This document shows, one piece after another, positions 7,998 through 17,411 of a stretch of 64,000 nucleotides of DNA (within the stretch, counting starts at the first letter, position 1; each line of letters begins with the position of its first letter). Origin of the DNA: Peribacillus sp. Bi96 (GTDB taxonomy: Bacteria > Bacillota > Bacilli > Bacillales > DSM-1321). A program made the position numbers and the translations under genes. The stretch is taken from contig NZ_CAKKLV010000013.1 in the NCBI RefSeq assembly GCF_918698115.1, positions 1 through 64,000 on the forward strand, written 5' to 3'. Below the pieces are notes generated by a model. It made no database searches and was not told where the DNA came from. It saw only the letters and a list, made by a program, of their open reading frames with translations.

Positions 7998-9055
7998 GTT
8001 GGCAAGGACTTATAAGCACGTATAAAGAATTTTTACCAGTCAATGAAAAGACACCTGCACTATCCCTATTGGAGGGGAATACACCTTTAATTAGACTGAA
8101 TCGATTATCCGAAGAGTGGGGAATCGACTTACATGTAAAATATGAAGGGGCGAATCCGACAGGATCGTTTAAAGATCGCGGAATGGTCATGGCCGTCGCC
8201 AAAGCGATCGAAGAGGGCAGCGACACGATCATCTGTGCTTCTACCGGGAATACATCAGCTGCTGCAGCCGCTTATGCTGCTCGTGCAAACCTGCGCTGCA
8301 TCGTAGTCATTCCAGAAGGTAAAATCGCCATGGGCAAGCTTGCTCAAGCCGTTATGTACGGAGCAGAAATCATCTCGATCGAGGGGAACTTCGACCAAGC
8401 TTTAAAAATCGTCCGTTCTCTTAGCGAGAGTTCACCAATAACACTTGTGAATTCGGTCAACCCGTATCGGATCGAAGGGCAGAAGACGGCGGCGTTTGAA
8501 ATTTGTGACGCTCTTGGCTCTGCGCCGGATATATTGGCGCTTCCAGTTGGGAATGCAGGGAATATAACAGCATACTGGAAAGGGTTTAAAGAATATAATG
8601 AATCGAAACAAACGGGCCTTCCTGAAATGAGAGGGTTCGAAGCGGAAGGCGCAGCTGCGATTGTCCGCGATACCATTATTGAAAATCCTGAAACGATTGC
8701 AACAGCAATACGGATTGGTAATCCTGCCAGCTGGAACTTCGCTGTGGAAGCAGCAAATGAGTCAAAAGGTAAAATCGATGAGGTGACAGACGAAGAAATT
8801 CTGGAAGCCTATCATTTCCTTGCTAAAAAAGAAGGAGTGTTTGCAGAGCCAGCATCATGTGCTTCCATTGCAGGCATCTATAAACAATTAAAAAGCGGTG
8901 AAATCAAAAAAGGAAGTAAGATCGTTGCGGTTCTGACAGGGAATGGATTGAAAGATCCAAATGTAGCAGTCGATACAAGCACGATCCAACCGACACTGCT
9001 GCCAATGGATGAAGAGGTCATTTTAGAACATCTGCAAGGTGTGAAACAGGCATGA
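7994..9055 (+). CDS. thrC: Threonine synthase
   Basis: A 353-residue PLP enzyme of fold type [15 protein letters not shown] carries the Schiff-base lysine K60; [16 protein letters not shown] and [16 protein letters not shown] bind the substrate and cofactor phosphates. It converts O-phospho-homoserine to threonine. The length fits the short Bacillus ThrC class. It overlaps both hom (4 bases) and thrB (4 bases), indicating translational coupling. Confidence 0.97.
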   Translation: MSWQGLISTYKEFLPVNEKTPALSLLEGNTPLIRLNRLSEEWGIDLHVKYEGANPTGSFKDRGMVMAVAKAIEEGSDTIICASTGNTSAAAAAYAARANLRCIVVIPEGKIAMGKLAQAVMYGAEIISIEGNFDQALKIVRSLSESSPITLVNSVNPYRIEGQKTAAFEICDALGSAPDILALPVGNAGNITAYWKGFKEYNESKQTGLPEMRGFEAEGAAAIVRDTIIENPETIATAIRIGNPASWNFAVEAANESKGKIDEVTDEEILEAYHFLAKKEGVFAEPASCASIAGIYKQLKSGEIKKGSKIVAVLTGNGLKDPNVAVDTSTIQPTLLPMDEEVILEHLQGVKQA

Positions 9056-9996
9056 GTGGGGATTCCGAGATGTTCTTGATCCGTGTGCCAGCGAGTACGG
9101 CCAACTTAGGACCAGGATTCGATTCCATCGGTCTGGCGCTAGGGCTTTACTTGGAAATACACGGATCTTCATCAGATCATTGGGAAGTCATCCCACTTTC
9201 AGAGGAAATGTCCGTTTTTCCAAGGGATGATCGTAATTATATCGTCCAAATTGCCAAGAAAACGGCGGCTTCTTATGGAAAGGAACTATCTCCATGCCGA
9301 CTTTTCGTCTCTAGTGAAATTCCACTGGCACGCGGTCTTGGCAGCAGTGCGTCTGCCATTGTAGCAGGTATTGAATTAGCCAACATCGTAGGTGAACTCC
9401 ATTTATCCGATGAGGAAAAGAATAGGCATGCTTCACTCTTTGAAGGGCACCCTGACAATGCAGGGGCATCTGTTTATGGCGGATTGGTTGTGGGCCTTCA
9501 TACAGAGCAAAGAACCGATGTTGTTTCGTTTCCAATCGAAGGAGTTAAGGTGATTGCCATCATTCCCAATTTTGAATTGCTTACGGAGGATTCAAGAAAT
9601 GTTCTCCCACATTCACTTCCCTATAAAGATGCGATAAGCGGAAGTGCAGCCGCCAATGTTTTGCTTGCCGGAGTCTTATCGAAAGATTGGAAGCTAGTTG
9701 GTGAAATGATGCAAAGTGATCGTTTCCATCAGCCCTATAGAGCAGAGCTAGTCCCCCATTTAGCAATTATTGAAGAGGTTGTCCAAAAAGAAGGTGGATT
9801 TGGTACAGCTCTAAGCGGAGCGGGTCCCACTATTTTATGCCTGGCATCCGTTGAAAAATCTGAAAGGGTGCTCACTGGATTGAAGGAGGAATTTCCGGAG
9901 TTTCTTGTGAAAGAGCTGGAAATCGATAATGATGGCAGCCATACGGCAATCCTATCAGAGCAAGAAAAAAAGAAATTGAAATTTTTGAAATTGTGA
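9052..9996 (+). CDS. thrB: Homoserine kinase
   Basis: A 314-residue GHMP kinase. It has [21 protein letters not shown] near the N-terminus, the ATP loop [20 protein letters not shown] (about 88-107) and the C-terminal [16 protein letters not shown] motif. It phosphorylates homoserine with ATP, supplying ThrC. The ATG at 9052 overlaps the thrC stop (ATGA). A second Met (MFLIRVPAS) six codons downstream is possible, but the coupled start is favoured. Last gene of the operon, followed by a terminator. Confidence 0.96.
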   Translation: MSGDSEMFLIRVPASTANLGPGFDSIGLALGLYLEIHGSSSDHWEVIPLSEEMSVFPRDDRNYIVQIAKKTAASYGKELSPCRLFVSSEIPLARGLGSSASAIVAGIELANIVGELHLSDEEKNRHASLFEGHPDNAGASVYGGLVVGLHTEQRTDVVSFPIEGVKVIAIIPNFELLTEDSRNVLPHSLPYKDAISGSAAANVLLAGVLSKDWKLVGEMMQSDRFHQPYRAELVPHLAIIEEVVQKEGGFGTALSGAGPTILCLASVEKSERVLTGLKEEFPEFLVKELEIDNDGSHTAILSEQEKKKLKFLKL

Positions 9997-10023
9997 GCCA
10001 TACTTAACTTAATGACTGTTATA

Positions 10024-10090
10024 AAAAAAGCTGACCCGCGTCAAGCCGTATCAATTTTGATAGGGCAAAAGCCGAGTCAGCTTTATTTCT
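10024..10090 (+). terminator. Terminator of hom-thrC-thrB
   Basis: The outer stem AAAGCTGAC/GTCAGCTTT (10027-10035 with 10076-10084) closes a roughly 40-nt internal region with a weaker inner stem. A short T-rich tail follows. Confidence 0.7.
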
Positions 10091-10176
10091 ATAACAAGTT
10101 CTGGTCTGTATGAAAATGGTTGAACGTATATGGAAGAAGGATTCTTCTATACGTTGCTTGTTATTATTAAAGGGTA

Positions 10177-10413
10177 TTAGAAAACTTGTTCAACTTCCAC
10201 TACACCAGGCACTTCTTCAAGAAGGGCGCGCTCAATCCCAGCTTTTAGTGTAATGGTCGAACTTGGACAGCTTCCGCAAGCTCCTAGTAATCGTAATTTT
10301 ACAATTCCATCTTCTACGTCAACTAGTTCACAGTCACCGCCATCACGAAGAAGAAACGGACGAAGCTTATCTAGAACTTCTTGAACTTGTACTTCCATTG
10401 TTTGGTTAGACAT
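10177..10413 (-). CDS. yutI: NifU C-terminal-domain Fe-S scaffold (YutI)
   Basis: A 78-residue protein made up only of the Nfu/NifU C-terminal domain. [19 protein letters not shown] precedes [18 protein letters not shown], whose CxxC pair binds a [4Fe-4S] cluster. It acts as a cluster carrier in the cytoplasm. The start is ATG with AAAGGAG upstream. It is a single gene, divergent from yuzD; YutM, an A-type Fe-S carrier, is encoded 2.5 kb away. Confidence 0.93.
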   Translation of the reverse strand: MSNQTMEVQVQEVLDKLRPFLLRDGGDCELVDVEDGIVKLRLLGACGSCPSSTITLKAGIERALLEEVPGVVEVEQVF

Positions 10414-10580
10414 TGCAATCGACTCCTTTCATAATCATATTATAATGCGAAGATAGTAAAAAATCCAACTGTAACTTTGCGGAAATATAATCTATATTAT
10501 TCAGATAAGCTGGAAACCGGTGAATGTTTCTTAAAAGTATTCAAAATGAATCAAATAAACTAAAATAATGGAGGGATAGC

Positions 10581-10910
10581 ATGGTTAAGAAAGAAATTGA
10601 AATAGAAGTATATGGAGCGGAACAAATTTGCTCAAGCTGTGTGAATCTCCCCTCATCGAAAGATACGTGTGAGTGGCTAGAAGCCGCTTTAACAAGAAAG
10701 TTTCCAGAGCAGAAATTCAAGATTTCCTATATAGATATGTATAATCCTCCAGAAAAGATGAACCAAAAGAGCTTTGCCGCGAAGATGATCGAAGAGGACT
10801 TATTTTATCCACTGGTCCGCATTGAAGATGAGATCATTGCAGAAGGAAATGTACGTCTCAAAAAAGTGGTGGAAACGATGGAAAAATACGGATATAGGAT
10901 GCAGAATTGA
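10581..10910 (+). CDS. yuzD: YuzD family protein (DUF1462), thioredoxin-like
   Basis: A 109-residue protein. VYGAEQICSSCVNLPSSKDT places a CSSC motif at the position of a thioredoxin-fold active site, followed by FKISYIDMYNPPE and EEDLFYPLVRIEDEIIAEG. This matches B. subtilis YuzD. A redox or metal-handling role linked to the neighbouring yutI and yutJ is an inference; no activity is known to me. RBS GGAGGGATAGC. Confidence 0.85.
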   Translation: MVKKEIEIEVYGAEQICSSCVNLPSSKDTCEWLEAALTRKFPEQKFKISYIDMYNPPEKMNQKSFAAKMIEEDLFYPLVRIEDEIIAEGNVRLKKVVETMEKYGYRMQN

Positions 10911-10927
10911 TATATAATGGAAGAAAT

Positions 10928-10966
10928 AAAAAACTGACCCATACAGGAGCGCATGGGTCAGTTTTT
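10928..10966. terminator. Bidirectional terminator between yuzD and yutJ
   Basis: AAAAACTGACCCAT and ATGGGTCAGTTTTT form a perfect stem around a 10-nt loop, serving convergent yuzD (+) and yutJ (-). Confidence 0.9.
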
Positions 10967-10992
10967 GAAATGTGGCATATGAAAGTTGTAGA

Positions 10993-12060
10993 TCAACCGT
11001 TATGGTATTTATACATCCAGAGAATGCCTGATTTCATGAGGCGTGCCACTCTTCCAGTGATAGGACGATTTGCAACAAGACCAAAACCTTGTTTCTTCCC
11101 AAGGGAGCCTAATGTCCCTTTTAATTTCATGGTAGGGAAGCTTTCTGGAAGTGGTTCATTTGCCCATTTTTTCACAAGGACCTGGACGATTTGCTCAGCT
11201 TGAGATTCAGCTAATTGCGCACTAGGTGCATGCGGTAAGCTCGCACAGTCGCCGACTACAAAGATGCTATCGTTTGATGGAAGGAAATGCTGAGGCGTCA
11301 GGACAGCTCTTCCTTGGCGGTCCTTCTCAATATCCATATCGCGGATAATTTTACTTGGCTGAATTCCAGCTGTCCATACAATAACGTCACTTTGAACGGC
11401 TTCGTCGCCATTATAAAGAAGGTTTGGCTCTACTTTGGTTATATTTGAATGATGAATGATATCAATCGTATGTTTATCAAACCAAGATTCGACAAAGGTG
11501 CTTAATCTTTCTGGGAATGCTGATAGAATATGCGGTCCGCGGTCAAATAACTTAACGTTTAAGTCTGAGCGGCTTTCGATCAATTCACTTGCCAGTTCAA
11601 CACCGCTAAGTCCGCCACCAACGATCGAAACGGTTGCACCTGCACCTAAATTATTCAATGCAGAATATGTGCTACGTGATTTATCGATTGTTTGGATACT
11701 ATAAGTATGTGTGTCTGCGCCAGGAATATCGTGGTATTTATCTTCACAGCCAAGGCCAATGACTAAATCATCATAAACGACAGGATCTTGATTTTCTATA
11801 ATGACTTGTTTATTTTCCATATCGATGGAAAGTACTTCTCCGTATACGTTCTTCAAGCGAGGATGTTCAGGAAATGCAACACGGATGTGTTGATCTGGAA
11901 TGGTGCCTGCTGCTAAAGCATAATATTCCGTTTTTAAACAGTGATAAGGATTACGGTCGATAAGTGTGATGCTCACATTTTCAGGAAGCTGATTAGGCAG
12001 CAATCTTTGCAACATGCGCATACCACCATACCCACCACCAAGTATGACTAAATTCTTCAT
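10993..12060 (-). CDS. yutJ: YutJ, NADH dehydrogenase-like flavoprotein
   Basis: A 355-residue FAD/NAD(P)-binding oxidoreductase of the type II NADH dehydrogenase family. The FAD motif LVILGGGYGGMRMLQRL is N-terminal. The NAD(P) motif VSIVGGGLSGVELASEL is at about 145-161. SIFVVGDCASLPHAPSAQLAESQA is the second FAD motif. It is shorter than YumB at the C-terminus, which ends in a weak amphipathic segment. A quinone or other electron acceptor is assumed from the family. Convergent with yuzD; a dyad lies upstream of its start. Confidence 0.85.
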   Translation of the reverse strand: MKNLVILGGGYGGMRMLQRLLPNQLPENVSITLIDRNPYHCLKTEYYALAAGTIPDQHIRVAFPEHPRLKNVYGEVLSIDMENKQVIIENQDPVVYDDLVIGLGCEDKYHDIPGADTHTYSIQTIDKSRSTYSALNNLGAGATVSIVGGGLSGVELASELIESRSDLNVKLFDRGPHILSAFPERLSTFVESWFDKHTIDIIHHSNITKVEPNLLYNGDEAVQSDVIVWTAGIQPSKIIRDMDIEKDRQGRAVLTPQHFLPSNDSIFVVGDCASLPHAPSAQLAESQAEQIVQVLVKKWANEPLPESFPTMKLKGTLGSLGKKQGFGLVANRPITGRVARLMKSGILWMYKYHNG

Positions 12061-12364
12061 ATGATTTTCCCCTTTATTTGATCTATTGAAAATTTGATAA
12101 TTGTTTCACTTGTGAAAACAAGTACCCCTATAGGATTCCCCCAAATGAAGCCCTTTATAGTTTAATTAAATATATATACCCAATTAGTAGTAAGAATAAA
12201 AACATTAGATAATTTTCTTTTTTTACATACCCCGACAAAAGTATAACGAATATAAAAGGAAATCACAACCGGTATCTTGAAATCAGCTTATTTTTTATGC
12301 GTAAATATTGACTGGAGTTGGGAAAAGTAATAAGATGGATTGTTAGTAATGGTGAGGTGAAGCA
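12061..12364. other. Divergent promoter region of yutJ and yuzB, with a dyad at 12101-12122
   Basis: TTGTTTCAC-TT-GTGAAAACAA (12101-12121) forms an almost perfect inverted repeat with one unpaired A, about 40 bases upstream of the yutJ start. It is a plausible operator but matches no regulator site I can name. The yuzB side has the RBS-like GGTGAGGTG at 12350-12358. No other gene is seen. Confidence 0.45.
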
Positions 12365-12601
12365 ATGTACCCGATTATTGAATTTTGTGTAAGTAATTTG
12401 GCCAGTGGCGCTCAAGAAGCTTTTGAACGATTAGAACGCGACCCTAATTTAGATATTATTGAATATGGTTGTTTGGGATATTGCGGAAAATGTTCCAGTA
12501 ACTTATATGCACTTGTTAACGGTGAAGTGGTTTCAGGAGAGACAACGGATGAATTGGTGGAAAATATATATAAGTTCATTGATGAATATCAAATGTTTTA
12601 A
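12365..12601 (+). CDS. yuzB: YuzB family protein (DUF1450)
   Basis: A 78-residue protein with [12 protein letters not shown] at the N-terminus and [21 protein letters not shown] in the middle. The Cys pattern is like that of ferredoxin-like or metal-binding small proteins and matches YuzB. The RBS GGTGAGGTGAAGC overlaps the leader. Function unknown. A weak terminator (AAAAGGC/GCCTTTT, 12618-12647) follows. Confidence 0.85.
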   Translation: MYPIIEFCVSNLASGAQEAFERLERDPNLDIIEYGCLGYCGKCSSNLYALVNGEVVSGETTDELVENIYKFIDEYQMF

Positions 12602-12944
12602 TCATCAAGGACAAATCAAAAGGCTGTTCCTTCCGGGGCTGCCTTTTCATTTTCTATTCTACTTGAAATGTCGCAGGCGATATTAGAAGTCTAGCTTCAG
12701 ATACTTGGGTACCATTGTAGTCTCCAGTTAAATAGGATGCAACTGTTCCTTGAGAGTAAATCTCAAAAATCATTCTTCTTGTACAGTGTTTGATTGAACC
12801 TATAAAGCCAAGCGAAAATCGATTTCGACCAGGTTGATGTGTTTTTCTTTTTTCAAGCAGGAAAATTGAGCGGGGGAAATTCTTTGGTATATACTATAAG
12901 GAGAAATAGTCTATCTCACATATCAGAAGAAGGAGGGATTTATT
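12602..12944. other. Intergenic region yuzB-yutM
   Basis: After the weak yuzB terminator (12618-12647), about 290 bases have no annotated gene. A minus-strand open stretch of roughly 80 codons ends with ...FEIYSQGTVASYLTGDYNG... at 12661. Its only ATG would give 38 residues with no RBS, so I regard it as a possible relic rather than a gene. The yutM RBS (AAGGAGGGA) is at 12929-12937. Confidence 0.4.
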
Positions 12945-13307
12945 GTGAGTGAAGTTGTTCAAGTAACGGAAGCTGCTGCTTTTCAGATAAAAGAAATGAT
13001 GAAACAAAATGGTGAAGAGGGTTCCTTTTTAAGAGTGGCCGTTAAAGGCGGAGGCTGCAGTGGATTATCCTACGGAATGGGTTTTGAAAAAGAACCCGGA
13101 GAGAAAGATAGCCAGCTGGAACAGTTTGAAATTAAGATCCTTGTGGATAGCGGGGATGCTGATATATTGAATGGCACAGTAATTGATTATAAACAAACGA
13201 TGATGGGTGGAGGCTTTACGATCGAAAACCCAAATGCTATCGCTTCATGCGGTTGCGGGTCTTCCTTCAAAACGGCAAAAAACGCTGGTACGCCGGAAAA
13301 CTGCTAA
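12945..13307 (+). CDS. yutM: A-type Fe-S carrier, HesB/IscA family (YutM)
   Basis: A 120-residue HesB/IscA/SufA protein starting at GTG with a strong AAGGAGGGA RBS. The three ligand cysteines are present: GGGCSGLSYGM in the first half and SCGCGSSF near the end (CxC pair). It carries Fe-S clusters to apoproteins in the cytoplasm. It neighbours YutI and several flavoprotein reductases. The C-terminal tail beyond CGCGSSF is longer than in IscA and ends with an extra Cys (PENC). Confidence 0.93.
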   Translation: MSEVVQVTEAAAFQIKEMMKQNGEEGSFLRVAVKGGGCSGLSYGMGFEKEPGEKDSQLEQFEIKILVDSGDADILNGTVIDYKQTMMGGGFTIENPNAIASCGCGSSFKTAKNAGTPENC

Positions 13308-13381
13308 GAAACTCAAATCTTTTAGAAAAGGGGGCCTAGATATGGGTGCCCCTAAGACTGTAGGTAAAAGGATAAAACAAA

Positions 13382-13498
13382 GTTGAACGGGTGTGCGAGA
13401 CTCCCGCGGAAAGCGAGTGTCCTTCGTTTCGAATTTTACCAACCTCAAAAAACTGTCGACAAACCTCGGTTTTTATCTAGTTTGTCGACAGTCTTTAA
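13382..13498. repeat. Repeat copy 1 with terminator hairpin
   Basis: It starts AACGGGTGTGCGAGACTCCCGCGG, split here into AACGGGTGTGCGAGAC and TCCCGCGG, and ends with the hairpin ACTGTCGACAAAC ... GTTTGTCGACAGT (13-bp perfect arms, 13458-13493 region). On the minus strand the hairpin is followed by TTTTTT and lies just past the SDR gene stop, so it serves as its terminator. A diverged copy lies at 14366-14458. Confidence 0.75.
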
Positions 13499-13542
13499 GG
13501 CACCAGATAAAGGTGCCTCTTTTTCATGCTTATTTTCTACTT

Positions 13543-14184
13543 TTAAATATTGTTCAGAGCCTCCTTGATGGGAAGGGTGCCGCTAAAAATTTCGAATGTT
13601 TTGTTGAATGTAGTTTCCTCTGTTACTGATTGGGCAAGAACGGTGGCTACATCGGCTCTTGGAATAGACTTATTCGTATGATCCACTTTCTCATCCGCAA
13701 AGATTTTTCCGACAGATTGTTCATTTGTCAAAGCAACCGGCCGGACAATCGTGTATGTCAGCCCGCTTGCTTTTAAATGTTCATCTGCATCACGCTTTGA
13801 TTCAAGATAATGGCGCATCCCTTCTTGGGCTTGCTCCGGATGATCAGAACCGACGGAGCTTAACATGACAAATCGGTCGATTCCCTTTTTCTTGGCCGCA
13901 TCAACAAGTTTAATCGCACCATTCTTATCCACAGCTGTCGTTTTATCAGGTCCCGTATTTGGTCCGGAACCAGCTGCAAAAATGATGGCTTCCATGTTAT
14001 CCACTGCTTTATCCACATTTCCCTCTAAATCTGCAAGGATGGGATGCCCGCCGAGTCCTTTTATCGTTTGGGCCTGTTCTTTTTTCCGGATCATTCCGTA
14101 TACGTTCATTTGTGGATTTTTCGATAATTCCTTAATAATCTGCTTTCCGGTCGTTCCATGGGCTCCTGCGATTAAAATATTCAT
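13543..14184 (-). CDS. NAD(P)H-binding SDR-like protein (YhfK/YwnB type)
   Basis: A 213-residue atypical short-chain dehydrogenase with an N-terminal Rossmann motif MNILIAGAHGTTGKQIIKEL. It also has IIFAAGSG, FVMLSSVGSDHPEQ (Ser of the active region) and YTIVRPVALTNE. The YxxxK of classical SDRs is replaced by HYLESKRDADEHL, in which Y and K keep the spacing YLESK. It resembles B. subtilis YhfK, an NAD(P)-dependent epimerase or reductase of unknown substrate. It is flanked by two copies of one repeat and interrupts the yutM-yumC neighbourhood. Confidence 0.8.
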   Translation of the reverse strand: MNILIAGAHGTTGKQIIKELSKNPQMNVYGMIRKKEQAQTIKGLGGHPILADLEGNVDKAVDNMEAIIFAAGSGPNTGPDKTTAVDKNGAIKLVDAAKKKGIDRFVMLSSVGSDHPEQAQEGMRHYLESKRDADEHLKASGLTYTIVRPVALTNEQSVGKIFADEKVDHTNKSIPRADVATVLAQSVTEETTFNKTFEIFSGTLPIKEALNNI

Positions 14185-14365
14185 ATATGTGCATTCTCCT
14201 TTCTGATCTTTTCCTATTCTTTACCCTATGAATAACAAGATTAAGCATGTGGATAACTAATGAAAAAACTTATCCACAATCATGGAATTGGGGATAACTA
14301 AAAAACCGGCTTAATGTAAGCCGGTTCCAGTTTGTAGTCAAAAGCGGTTCCATCTAAGTTAATTG

Positions 14366-14458
14366 GAACGGTTGTGCGAGACGCCTGCGGAATTTTACAA
14401 ACCTTCAAAAAAAAAAGTAGACAAACTCCGTTATTATCGAGTTTGTCTACAGTCTGAA
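14366..14458. repeat. Repeat copy 2 with terminator hairpin
   Basis: GGAACGGTTGTGCGAGACG, CCTGCGG and AATTTTACAAACCTTCAAAAA resemble copy 1 but lack about 20 bases of it. The hairpin GTAGACAAACTC/GAGTTTGTCTAC (12-bp perfect) has a C-G to A-T compensatory change relative to copy 1. On the minus strand it is followed by ten T and lies just after the yumC stop. A second small hairpin, CCGGCTTA/TAAGCCGG, sits at 14304-14323. Confidence 0.75.
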
Positions 14459-14485
14459 ACCCGGCTATGAAAGCCGGATTTCGGT

Positions 14486-15478
14486 TTAGAACATCGAGGA
14501 ACTATGCATTGGCTGAACTTTTGCTTTTGGGTCTATATATTGCTTGGCGTGATTGACAGCAGTGGGTGCCTCACCAAAACCACTTGCAATTAATTTGACT
14601 TTACCGTCATATGTTGCGATATCACCTGCTGCATATATCCCTGGGATATTCGTTTCCATTCTGGAATTCACCAAGATACTGTTCTTCTGAATATCAAGTC
14701 CCCATTCTTTAATGGGACCAAGAGAAGAAACGAAGCCGTAGTTGACGATGACTGCATCCACTTCCATCGTTTCTGTATCTTCACCATTTGTATCCTTGAT
14801 GACAACTGTATGAATCCGTCCTGCAGTACCAATCAACTCTGAAGGTATGTAAGGAGTCTTTATTTCAACTTTTGAATTTTTAAGGGTTTCTACACTATGT
14901 TCGTGGGCACGGAACTTATCTCTTCTGTGAATGATGCTCACTTTCTCAGCGATGGGCTCCAACATTAGTGCCCAGTCCACTGCAGAGTCACCGCCTCCGA
15001 AGACCACCACTTTTTTGCCTGCAAAATGATTAAGGTCGTCGATGAAATAGTGAAGATTGCTGCTTTCATATTTCCTTGCATCATCAATTTCGATGCGACG
15101 GGGCTGGAAAGCACCATTTCCAGCCGTAATGATGATGGTTTTGGAATAATGGATTTCTTTATCTGTCGTTAACTTGAAAACTCCGTCGGCTTGCTTTTCC
15201 ACTTCTTGAACGGCTTGCTCCAAGACGACGGTCTGTTCAAACTTTGCCATTTGTTCTTTTAAATTATTCACTAGCTCCTGAGCACGCACCTTAGGAAAAC
15301 CTGCTATATCATAGATGAATTTCTCAGGATAAAGAGCTGACAATTGTCCGCCTAATTGAGGTAAGCTCTCGATGATTTTTACGGATGCTTGTCTCATGCC
15401 ACCATAAAATGCAGTAAATAGCCCAACTGGGCCTCCGCCAATGATGGTGATATCATAAACTTTTTCATTAACTTCCAA
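14486..15478 (-). CDS. yumC: Ferredoxin-NADP+ reductase, thioredoxin-reductase type (YumC)
   Basis: A 330-residue flavoprotein with FAD motif [18 protein letters not shown], the NADPH motif [17 protein letters not shown] (about 157-173), [10 protein letters not shown] and the second FAD segment [27 protein letters not shown]. The CxxC of thioredoxin reductase is absent. This defines the Bacillus TrxR-like FNR class, which passes electrons between NADPH and ferredoxin or flavodoxin. A C-terminal aromatic stacks on FAD in this family (here F near the end). It is cytoplasmic and divergent from yumB. Confidence 0.93.
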   Translation of the reverse strand: MEVNEKVYDITIIGGGPVGLFTAFYGGMRQASVKIIESLPQLGGQLSALYPEKFIYDIAGFPKVRAQELVNNLKEQMAKFEQTVVLEQAVQEVEKQADGVFKLTTDKEIHYSKTIIITAGNGAFQPRRIEIDDARKYESSNLHYFIDDLNHFAGKKVVVFGGGDSAVDWALMLEPIAEKVSIIHRRDKFRAHEHSVETLKNSKVEIKTPYIPSELIGTAGRIHTVVIKDTNGEDTETMEVDAVIVNYGFVSSLGPIKEWGLDIQKNSILVNSRMETNIPGIYAAGDIATYDGKVKLIASGFGEAPTAVNHAKQYIDPKAKVQPMHSSSMF

Positions 15479-15834
15479 CGTTATCCCTCCGATATACTAG
15501 GTTTGCTGAAATTTATTCTCTTATTTTAACATAGTTGAATCTTTAAAAAAGGAGAAAGATTAGAAAAGTTAGAAAGTTTTGACTATAATAACGCGTTATA
15601 TGATGAATATCCTTTGCCCTTCCTTCAATATGCAGGTGAGGATACTCTTTACTAAGGTTGGGGGATATAGTGTGGATATACTTCTTTTCTGGTAAAAAAG
15701 TAGCGTTTTTGGGTTTGATTTTTATACGAAAAAGTTCAGATTGTTACTTGTCAAAGGTATGGAAAAAGACTAATATTTACTTATATATCAATTGGTAAAA
15801 TTTTATGAATTTTTCATGAAAATTATGAAGTGTT

Positions 15835-15876
15835 ACGTGAAATACGTCACAAATGTATAAGAGTGCTTTTTATAAT
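15835..15876 (+). promoter_or_regulatory. yumB promoter with Rex-like operator
   Basis: TATAAT is at 15871-15876. The weak -35 region (about 15848-15853) overlaps ACGTGAAATACGTCACAA (15835-15852). That site has the GTGA-N6-TCAC core of Rex operators and agrees at 14 of 18 positions with a remembered Bacillus consensus (TTGTGAA...TTCACAA). Rex responds to the NADH/NAD ratio and controls a type II NADH dehydrogenase in B. subtilis. Confidence 0.5.
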
Positions 15877-15947
15877 GGAAATTAATAAAATAAATATTAG
15901 TTATGGAAAGCATCACAAGAAAATATCGTAAAGGTGGACGAATTCTT

Positions 15948-17165
15948 TTGAAAAAGCCAACTATCGTTGTTTTAGGAGCAGGCTATGGTGGTTTGATGAC
16001 CGTTACTCGCTTGCAGAAGGCATTAGGTCAAAATGAGGCTGAAATCGTGTTAGTTAATAAAAATGATTACCACTATGAAACAACATGGCTGCATGAAGCT
16101 TCTGCTGGCACGCTTCATCATGATCGTGTGCGCTATCCAATTAAAAGTGTCATTAACGGCAACAAAGTTAAGTTCATCCAAGATTCTGTTTTGGAAGTCA
16201 AGACAGAAGACAAAAAAGTCATCCTTGAAAACGACGAAATTTCTTATGATTACCTAGTGATTGGACTTGGGCCTGAATCAGAAACTTTTGGGATCCAAGG
16301 ACTAAAAGAATATGCTTTTTCCATCTCTAACGTGAACACAGCACGTAAAATACGTGACCATATACAATTGCAATTTGCTACTTACAGCTCCGAGGCAGAG
16401 AAAAATGAAGACCGCTTGACAATCGTTGTTGGTGGAGCTGGTTTTACTGGTATTGAATTCCTTGGTGAATTGGCAAACCGTGTCCCTAAACTTTGTAAAG
16501 AATACGACATCGACTTCCAAAAGGTTCGGATGTACTGTGTTGAGGCAGCACCAGCGGTCCTTCCTGGTTTCGATCCGGAATTGGTGGATTATGCCGTTTC
16601 TTACCTTGAGAAAAAAGGTGTGGAATTTAAAATAGGTACACCGATCAAGGGAGCAACCCCTGAAGGCATCATCGTGGGAAAAGGCGAAGATGAAGTGGAA
16701 GAAATCAAAGCCGGAACCGTTGTATGGGCCGCTGGAGTGCGTGGTAACTCCGTGATTGAAGCTTCAGGATTTGAAGCTATGCGCGGGCGGATTAAAGTGA
16801 ACCTTGATATGCGTGCACCAGGGCATGATGATATTTTCATCGTAGGTGATTGTGCGTTGATCATCAACGAAGAAATTAATCGGCCATATCCACCGACTGC
16901 ACAAATAGCCATGCAGCAAGGTGAAGTCATTGCCAAAAACCTAACTAAGTTGGTTCGTAACGAAAGTGACCTTGATACGTTCACATTCGAAAACAAAGGA
17001 ACGGTATGCTCGCTTGGCGATGACAATGCGATTGGGGTTGTATTCGGCAAGAAAGTGACAGGTAAGACTGCATCATTCTTGAAGAAGATGGTCGACAACA
17101 GAGCATTGTTACTGATTGGCGGAGCTTCTCTCGTTGCTAAAAAGGGTAAATTCAACGTCCTTTAA
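15948..17165 (+). CDS. yumB: Type II NADH:quinone oxidoreductase-like protein (YumB)
   Basis: Encodes 405 residues from TTG (15948, [15 protein letters not shown]) with RBS AAGGTGG at 15931-15937. An in-frame ATG at 15903 lacks an RBS. Features are the FAD motif [13 protein letters not shown], the NADH motif [23 protein letters not shown]-type segment [14 protein letters not shown], and [14 protein letters not shown], the AQxAxQ quinone-binding signature. It oxidises NADH at the inner face of the membrane without proton pumping. A C-terminal amphipathic membrane anchor is likely. Confidence 0.92.
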   Translation: MKKPTIVVLGAGYGGLMTVTRLQKALGQNEAEIVLVNKNDYHYETTWLHEASAGTLHHDRVRYPIKSVINGNKVKFIQDSVLEVKTEDKKVILENDEISYDYLVIGLGPESETFGIQGLKEYAFSISNVNTARKIRDHIQLQFATYSSEAEKNEDRLTIVVGGAGFTGIEFLGELANRVPKLCKEYDIDFQKVRMYCVEAAPAVLPGFDPELVDYAVSYLEKKGVEFKIGTPIKGATPEGIIVGKGEDEVEEIKAGTVVWAAGVRGNSVIEASGFEAMRGRIKVNLDMRAPGHDDIFIVGDCALIINEEINRPYPPTAQIAMQQGEVIAKNLTKLVRNESDLDTFTFENKGTVCSLGDDNAIGVVFGKKVTGKTASFLKKMVDNRALLLIGGASLVAKKGKFNVL

Positions 17166-17186
17166 GTTTTTTCGATATATAATAGG

Positions 17187-17224
17187 AAAAAGCCATTTGG
17201 GGATTGTCCCTGAATGGCTTTTTC
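17187..17224 (+). terminator. Terminator after yumB
   Basis: AAAAAGCCATT and AATGGCTTTTT form a perfect 11-bp stem with an additional GGGGA/TCCCT inner pairing. Confidence 0.9.
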
Positions 17225-17411
17225 ATTGGCATGTATCGAAGAATGTACCAGGAGTCCGGAGTATGTACCGTTCGCAGGTGGAATATAATGGGATAAGGGG
17301 GATGGAGCACTATAAAGTAAATCATCCTGAACTTGAACGTTTTAGTCATCATAGGTTTTGTGATTTGGAGTTTACACTACATAAAAAGAATCATAATGGA
17401 GGAAGTGGAGT

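Noticed and set aside
9997-10090. Possible riboswitch after thrB
   Set aside because: It lies downstream of a stop codon, with a stem and T-tail; it is a terminator.
10907-11203. 98-codon plus-strand frame after yuzD
   Set aside because: It reads through a bidirectional terminator and opposes the well-supported yutJ gene.
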